Below, piece after piece: positions 11,201-20,200 of a stretch of DNA of 25,634 nt (the stretch's first letter is position 1; each line of letters starts with the position of its first letter). Under the pieces are notes generated by a model. The model made no database searches and was not told where the DNA came from. It worked only from the letters and a program-made list of their open reading frames with translations. The stretch spans positions 1-25,634 of the forward strand of contig KN884912.1 in assembly GCA_000934455.1 (NCBI GenBank). Reading direction: 5' to 3'. Source of the DNA: Apostichopus parvimensis (Eukaryota; Echinodermata; Holothuroidea; Aspidochirotida; Stichopodidae). The translations under genes and the position numbers were made by a program.

Positions 11201-14200
11201 ACTGAGGCACTCTCACATTGAGGCACTCTCACACTGCGGCACTCTAGCACTGAGGCACTCTCACATTGAGGCACTCTCACATTGACTCTTGCACTGAGGC
11301 ACTCTCATATTGAGGCACTCTCACACTGAGGCACTCTAACACTGAGGCAATCTCACATTGACTCTCACACTGTGGCACTCTCACATTGAGGCGCTCTTCT
11401 GGATTTTTACACCAAGCAAAGAAAGGTTTTAATAAATGAGCAAGTCATTCAAGAACTATTGGTAGCATAGTAAAACATCACAGTGAAATACTACTTAATG
11501 AACTTATTTGAAATGAATTTTGATCAAAGATAGTATCAGAGAAATTCTCAAATAATATTTGTATATTCCAAAGATGTTACGTTGTGACATTCACTAAATT
11601 AAGGTTGTGAAATACAATGCGTTCCGAATAACAGCATTATGCACAGCTTAAAATGTTTACTCCCAAAAGTTATTTCTTTTTTGTCTCAACTGAAAATACT
11701 GTGTTCTGCAGTAAAACAATGAAGTGAACAAGACCTGCAAAACATTTGCCATGTTTCTTTCTCAACAACCGATTACAAGCAATGGATAAATATCTGGTGT
11801 TTAAACGATGGAACCATTAGCTCAGTTTTAAGGAATGATATACACAGGATTTTTCATGAAGGCAAATTAACGGTCTGAAATTTCCTGTCGAGAATTTTTG
11901 TGGATGTGCACGATGTCCAATCAGAGATATAATCCTCTTCACGTTAACTTCAGAAGAACGAAAGTCAAGATTTATTCTCATCATACTGGTTCTACATCCA
12001 CCGAAAAGAATGATTCCTTTTACTGCAGATACTGGAGAATCATCAAAGCATCAACGAAGTTCTCAAAATCAACTCAAAATTCTTCCTTCATTACGGTAGT
12101 GTTTTCCTTAAATCTTAAAACAATGAACACGTTTTAATCTTCCTTAAACTATTCTCGGTAGTAGGTAACTTCATTTTGTATCAACTTCCCTTTGATCCAG
12201 ATGCCAGAGAGCAAGAGAGTCTAATATGTTCACCATTTCTTACATTCCTTAAAAGACCACGTTTTCCTTGAATGCCAAATTTAGGAACAATTTTTGCTGT
12301 ACGTAAATTTAATATCAAAGTTTGCTGTGCTTAGAAACCCATTTTCCTTTACTAGTTTTCGAATCTATAACAACGAATTACTGCTCCTCAGGATTGCAGC
12401 AAATTCAACGCAAAATCAATAAAAGTTTAACTGATGATGCTCAAGAAGATGGAAGCCTTATCCACTCTATGTAGGCAGTCAAGATTGAGGATAAATTGTC
12501 CTTACTTTCAATTGGACCATTGCTTGCTGTCTTCTGTCCTCCCAAGTACGGTGAACTTTTTAATTCACTCTGTGTCGGGAGAGGTATAGGATCTGGGGCA
12601 AGCTATAAACGATAAAACATGGATGGGAAATAGAATTAACAATTACTGGCTGAGATGAATATAACATGAACATGAACATAAGTCAGACAATTTCAAATGA
12701 AACTTGCTTAGCTTTTACATTTTCTTCTCAGGTTAATCCACTGACTGATTAAAGTATCTGTTACGGCACACTTTTAAGGATCTTCTCTGTTCTTTTCTCG
12801 GTCAACCATGATTTACTTTTTGGTTGTCCCAACAATAAATACGATTGCCCAACAAAATGCAGCTAAATAACAATGACCAATATCTACACTGTAGGAGAGA
12901 TGTGTGGGTTTGGTGAATAGAACACAAATATGTACACTGTAGGAGAGATGTGTAGGTTTGGTGAATAGAACACCAATATGTACACTGTAGGAGAGATGTG
13001 TAGGTTTGGTTAATAGAACAGCAAAGTGTACACTGTAGGAGAGATGTGTAGGTTTAGTGAATAGAACACTGATATGTACACTGTAGGAGAGATGTGAAGG
13101 TTTGGTGAATAGAACACCAAAGTGTACACTGTAGGAGAGATGTGTAGGTTTGGTGAATACAACACCAATATGTACACGGTAGGAGAGATGTGTAGGTTGG
13201 GAAACCGACCATCAACAATGTCGGAGATGACAATGTATCACTTTACAGATTTGGGGGGCATTTAGTTAGATTGCGATCTAATTTGATGTAAACAACTAGT
13301 CATCTGCAAGACAACCTCCACACCTCATTGTGGTCGGCTGAACAGAATCTTAGAAGGATCAGATGACCAGACTACTGTTGACAAATTTTCTGTGCTAGTA
13401 GTTCAATGGGCAAATATGATATCATGAAGTCACTCAATTACAGAAACAATATACTCGACATAAATCAGTGATAAACCAACTGGTACATCTACTTGAATGA
13501 AACAACACCAAAATTCAATTTGTTCAAATCAAATCGATTTTTAAACCAAGATGTCAAAATCAATGCAACAATTCTCTGACATTTCTGAGTAGTCTCCAAG
13601 CTGGATGTAAGGCCTTACCGAGACAAATGTTACATTACCAACCTGACGAATTTTTTGTTTACCCTGTCAGGTCTGTTGTACAACACAAGAGTGTGCTACC
13701 TCCATTGCATTTGACAGAAAGCTTTTCAGTCACTTTTCTGAGAGCCACGTTGACCTCCCATCTTTTCTAACCCACCACAACCTCTACTTCTACCCCAGAC
13801 TTTCTCTCTTCCTGTTCCCAAGCAGTGCGTATTCGACTGAGAAGCCGTCTTACTTTTTGACTTGGAACGTTTTGGCCGTGTCCGTAGGCTGCTCGTACTG
13901 ATTGGTCCATGGAACTAGCTGGCACAGAGGATGGAATGCTGTTTGACATCCGTGAGCTCCCAATGCCAGTTGAATAGGCTGAATCTGTGACCTTTGCATT
14001 ATACGACGACATGTGACTTGCACTTGACTTGGTATCGTTCACACTGTAAAGAGAGAGAAAAGAAAAAAAAGATCCCACTTTCATCATATACTGATCATCA
14101 AACCCACCTAACAACTCATAAAGGCTTTAAAACTGCTACATTTACACACTATCCAGTTGTGATTCCACATTAACTCAGTTATCAATATACATGACAACTT

Positions 14201-17200
14201 CAGAATAGACTTCAATCAACTACATGCTTGAAATGTCGTAATATATAGCCGTGCTTGCGCTAGGGTCAATCCTTCACCCTGTGGGCGGATCCCAAATTGG
14301 GGATTATTTGTAGGATTTGTAGGGATTTTATCCACTCTGCATGAAGGGTGTGCAAGCCTCAATTTTAAAATATGGTCCGTATAGTTTGGATCTTACCCAG
14401 AGAGAATAATATCAATATACCATCATTACGTAATTAAGCAACCATGGATGGTAGAGTGATAGCATGTTGTGGATGACGGATCTTCGGGAAGAAGCTTGGA
14501 ACTTACCCTAGTTCAATGTCTTCTGAATGCATCTCAACAGGGCCTCACCAAGTCATATTCCTTAACATATGTGTAGACCGAGGCTGCCAATATTGATGCT
14601 ATTCATTCAACTTGTACAAAGGCTAAGTTCAATACCACTTTAATTTTTTTTTGTTTTTTTATGTTTTCTGAAAACCAACTTTCTGTCCAAAAGTGTATGT
14701 GGAAATAACTCTTGAACTTCAGCTGAGCATATATGGCATGAAGGTAAACCTTAGATGTGTTGTGAATGATTAAAGTTACCTGAAAGCCCCAGATGATAAG
14801 TCTCCCTTAGATGACAGAGAGGACCCTTGGATTACTATCCCATAGTCTGTGATGGCAGGGTCAATATTGATATCCATTGCACCGAACTGGACGTCCAAAG
14901 GACCAAGGCCTCTTGCTGATAAAGGCATCTCCACTGCAGATGGGGGAAACTGAAAAGAACAACTGAACTTGTAACCATCCAACTTCCCATATGACAACTT
15001 TAAGAGGATTAGTACCTGGTATCGACGATGCATCTTTCTTGCTTGTCTTTCAACATCGTATTTAAACATGCACTGAATTGGAGCTATACAATAAGTACAC
15101 ACACTGTTAGTACCTACATAAACCTGCTAGACAATAAGTACACACACAGTAAGTACCTACATAAACATGCTAGCTATAAAAAGTACACACACTGTTAGTA
15201 CCTACATAAACTTGCCATACAATAAGTACACACACTGTTAGTACCTACATAACGTGCTAGCTATACAATTAATACACACACTGTTAGTACCTACATGAAC
15301 GTGCTAGCTATACAATAAGTACACACACTGTTAGTACCTACATGAACATGCTAGCTATACAATAAGTACACACACTGTTAGTACCTACATGAACATGCTA
15401 GCTATACAATAAGTACACACACTGTTAGTACCTACATGAACGTGCTAGCTATACAATAAGTACACACACTGTTAGTACCTACATAACGTGCTAGCTATAC
15501 AATTAGTACACACACTGTTAGGACCTACATAAACCTGCTAGACAATTAGTACACACACTGTTAGTACCTACATAAACGTGCTAGCTATACAATAAGTACA
15601 CACACTGCTAGTACCTACATGAACGTGCTAGCTATACAATAAGTACACACACTGCTAGTACCTTGATAATCCTAATAAACAGTTTCTTATCCATTTTCTA
15701 TTAGAAATTAAACAAGGTAGAAGCCAGACAATGTGAATAAACTCTACAGAAACAGTTAAAGATGTAGCCCCACACTGCCGATTACTCACCTTGCTGTTTC
15801 CAGGGGGGAGTTTCTTCCGGGTAGGTTTTTGTTGACCATGGGTCCGAGGTTGTTGCGATGGTTGGCTGTTTGGCATTTGGGGAGCCCTGCTCAGAGATGA
15901 CTGGACCTGGCCGGTACCAGCACTCATCTATCAAAAACAACAAAATCCAAATGCAAGCAATTACCCGACTATGAATGGCAAATATGGAAAACATCTTTTA
16001 GTTGACATCAGTTTATACCCTAAAGCTTATCTTTAGCTTATCTTCTCTTAGCTTTCTTATCTTATCTTATCTTATCTTAGCTTATCTTATCTTAGCTAAG
16101 CTTATCTTAGAGTCTTATCTAACGTAACAATATTCAGGTGGGCCATTATGACTAAATCATTGTTTATTTTGACTCTTGGCAATAATGTGCAAAAAAGATG
16201 AGACATGAGGGTGCTTCTTGTAATTAAGATGGAAGTCAAAACAACATTTTTTTGTCAAGTTATTATTATAATATTTAGGCCTGCACTGAGGAACTGACTT
16301 CAACATCAATGTAGCTTTAAAACAAAGAAATCCAAAGCTTTGGTGTAGTTTAAAAGGTGAATATTCTTGGAAACCACAATAGATAGAATGTAGAAACATC
16401 AATAGCACATGATTATTTTCTACTGTCTTGGACTATGTTACATCAAACCCTCAAATTCTGCACAAAGTTATCATTTAAACATTGGACAGCTGGGTATTAG
16501 GTATTGAGGATACTCAACGATGTCAGTTTCTTACCTGCGAAGAGGGCTTGGGTGGTTCTCCAGAGGGGATCGTAGGGGGTGTTTGGTAGGTCTGGAACTG
16601 ACTAAAGATACTGGTATCTTCTTTGTTGGAGGAGACGGGGAGGGTAGATTGCGAGGCAGAATGCTGTGTGGAATTCCTAAACAGTTCTGCAATGTCAATG
16701 CTGCAGGCAAAAACAAAATCAGACATTAGTCTTAACTTACAACAAATGGGAACAAAATTTTGACAATTAACAAAAAATTAACAAAAACTACCAATGTCCA
16801 TTACATTTTATGGACCTGTGTTATGGTTTAGGTAAGTCACATCAACTTTGAAAACTATATTTACTTCATAAATTTGATTGAGACATCGATGGGAGTTTTT
16901 TCCCTGCATTTAACGTCCTTGTAAGCATGCAAGTACTCTTCAAACACAGGACACTGAGACTATGTAACAAAGTTAATGCAATGGATATAAAAGAGTTAAC
17001 AACCGAGATGGGATAAAAGGTTCCAATTTTCTAACCATGTAGACTGATTCTTCAATTCAAGGGCATGGAAAACTGAAGCGAAGAAACGCATCAATTGATA
17101 GTACAATATTCAGTGAATTACTGCTACAGCCAGTTTATGTTACCAGGTGAACTAGTCAAAACAAAGATTGTCACAAAATAATGATTGCAAGACAAAGAGA

Positions 17201-20200
17201 TACTAATTTGTATTTCAATTTTGTAGCCATTTTAGCACATCTAGAATTGTTCATTTTTTTCTTTTCTTATTATTTTATCCCTTTAAACATAAAATTGACA
17301 ACAATGCAAAAAAAATATATACCATTTTCTTCAATGAAATTGGTAGGAAACAATCATTCTAGCTTTTCATGGTTGTGTCATCATTAGTTGAGTTCATATT
17401 CAATGCCCTCTCGAGCACCTACTTAAATTCAATTTAGTATTTCTAATTTCTTTATTGATGAACAGTAAAAGTAATGTCAAACCCTGACACAATACTGCGG
17501 TATGTTTAACCTCTACCTCCTTACCTCCTTACTCTACCTCCTTACTTCTGTTCGCCCCCACCCATCCCTCTCTCCTTCCCTAATAGGTGAGGAAGTATAC
17601 CCATCGTTACCTGCGAGTCATTTCAGGCATTCCTGTGTTCTGCTGGGAAACTGAAGTAGTGTAGATGGAGGTGGACTGGAAGGTGTCACTTCCACCAAAA
17701 GTTGCACTTCCCTCTTGGCTACTACGCCCTGGCCCATACGGTGCTGCTGGGGATGTCGTTAGTGGCGGCTCAGACGTCGGTGGCGCTGCGTCGATAGAAT
17801 TGGCGCCAACCTCATCAGCCGCTGAGGCAGTAAAGACTTGTGAATGGGTCAGCTAGTATGACAAGATAATAGTGTTTTATTTTAATTTCTCTCGAAAATA
17901 TCATCTGACAGTAAGCAATTGGCACAACTCCCACATTTTACGCACCATTACACTAACATTGACACTGTCACCTACAATTGACTAAAGATTAAAGAAATGA
18001 TAAATTTGTGAAACTTCACACGGACGCCCAAGATGTCAGTGGCCCCTGTCACCTAGAATTGACTAGAGATTAAAGAAATGATCAATTTGCCCAATTTGAC
18101 AAGGACCGCCAACATATCAGTGGCCCAATTGACAATGCCACCATCACTGCTAATTAAGATAAAAGCTCAGATAGAAGCAAGCAGAGAGCGCAGATCTGCT
18201 TTGTACTAAAGATAGTTAATCTCTGTAAGATGTACAACATCCTTGTAAAACTTGAAGCATGGGTAGACTTACATCTCCCGTCCACTCTTCGGCACCCCAA
18301 TCTTCCTTCCTAGCTGATTGTTCAACGTCATCCCAATCTGTGTTGAAGAATATTCAGAGATTAGCGTCTAGTAACGACACAAAAAAAATTTCACCTACAG
18401 ACGGAGCCCCGACGGGTTACCAAGACCAGCAAAGTAGATCAGCCAAAGTTTCAGATACTCAATATCCTGATAAAAATATTGCCCAGAAATCGCTGATCCA
18501 AATCTGAGAAAACCCCAGAGTTTGCCGTTCCTTTTGCTTTGACAATTTTTACATCTTTGCTGGTTTCCGACAAATTATGTTGATTGGATGCTGCTCTAAC
18601 AGAACTACAACAACAACATCTGTTAGGTTCTTTTCTGTGGAAGATGCAACTTCATGTCTGCTTCTAGGGTAACTCTCATCTTAACCACAATCCCTATTTC
18701 TGTACTGTTCTTAATTTACCATGCACTGATAATAACTGCAACTTAATACTGACCCCAGAAATCAACCATTGTCAGTTCAGTCTAGTTTCAAACTTAGTAC
18801 ATCTAAAGCAAATACTTAAAAGCAAGTAAGTCAATATTTTACAAGATCCCAATGCAAGAAAATTACACACTTGTGCTAAAAGTTTCAAACTACAGATATG
18901 AAAAGATACAGATAACATCATTAAAATAATAAAAGACAAAACAACTATGAAACAATGTAAAACAGGCAGGTCATTCAAAAATTACCCTTACTTTAATTTA
19001 TCAAAAGCTCTAAAACGTTGGATATGGAAGTATGAAGCTTATCCTGTCCTTCAATATTATGTTTAATAGAACATCTTTTTGATATCCATAAAAGAAATGA
19101 AGTAATGGGTTGAATAAAGGGGCCTAAATAGGGGTACTGATGTAATCATCAACTTTATCCTACAAGAACAGTTCAGAAATATGACATTGCTTAAATGCTA
19201 AGATACTGCAAAACAAAACATACAGAAAAATGCAAAGCATTCACTCTTATTCTCTTTCTCTCTCTAGATCAATCTATATATCTATCTTAGAACCATATCA
19301 CTATCAAAATGGTACCACTTACTCTCTTCAGGAGGATTTCTCCACACATTATCTCCAGAATTGAAGGCATCGTTTTCTACGGGTTTGCTGTTGCTGCAAA
19401 AAAGAACAACCAGGATAAGATTTGTTCAATCTCTTCCCGAAGCTACATCACCTAAGACATGATGCAAACCCTTTGAAAGTACTAAGAGAGTCTCGGATAA
19501 GCCTAAGACTAGAAATGCTGTTACTAACTTGACTCAAACCACCATTCAGCCTGTGAAATGTGTAATCACTTCTCATTTACCAAAATACACCAGAGGGTTT
19601 TCAGAGGTTTAAAATGCAAAACAACATCTGTCCAAAGCATATACTCTAATTGGACTACAGGTTAAGATAAAATGACAAGTTTTAAATAACCTTACCCCCC
19701 CCCTTTCCACAAAGGAAAATTTGTAAATGGTCCAATGGTTGTGTGACGTCACAGATTCACTTTGCCTCTACATAAACAACCTAAGTGGACCACACATAAT
19801 GGCCATGTTTAACTCAATCTGAATCCTTCATTAATTTCTCTCTTTAAGATTTGCTCAGTTCTCTAAACTAACGGAATATTCCAATGGAAAGCATAACGAA
19901 TATGACTTGCAAGTTTATCAAACAATCTAACTGCATTGCAGAACACCTTTACTAAATCTACTTCAACAAAGTACCAACATTCTCAACAGAGAGAAATACT
20001 TACTCAGTGAAACTGGAATTTGTAAAGGATCGAGCTCCGCCCCCTCTGCTGCTTCTTGCTGGTCCGTTCATTTCTGAAACAGAAAGCACAGAGAGAACCG
20101 TTAAAGTTTCGAGAGATCTTAACAGCTCTGGACAGCAATACCTCCCATTTCAATCAAAGTGGAGACAGAGTTATGAGGATCCATCAGAAAACTAACCTTT

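Noticed and set aside
11565-12045. Interpreting the duplicated segment as a known SINE or DNA transposon
   Set aside because: No tRNA-like A/B boxes, terminal inverted repeats, target-site duplications, poly-A tail or transposase were visible; it is described only as a snoRNA-bearing duplication.
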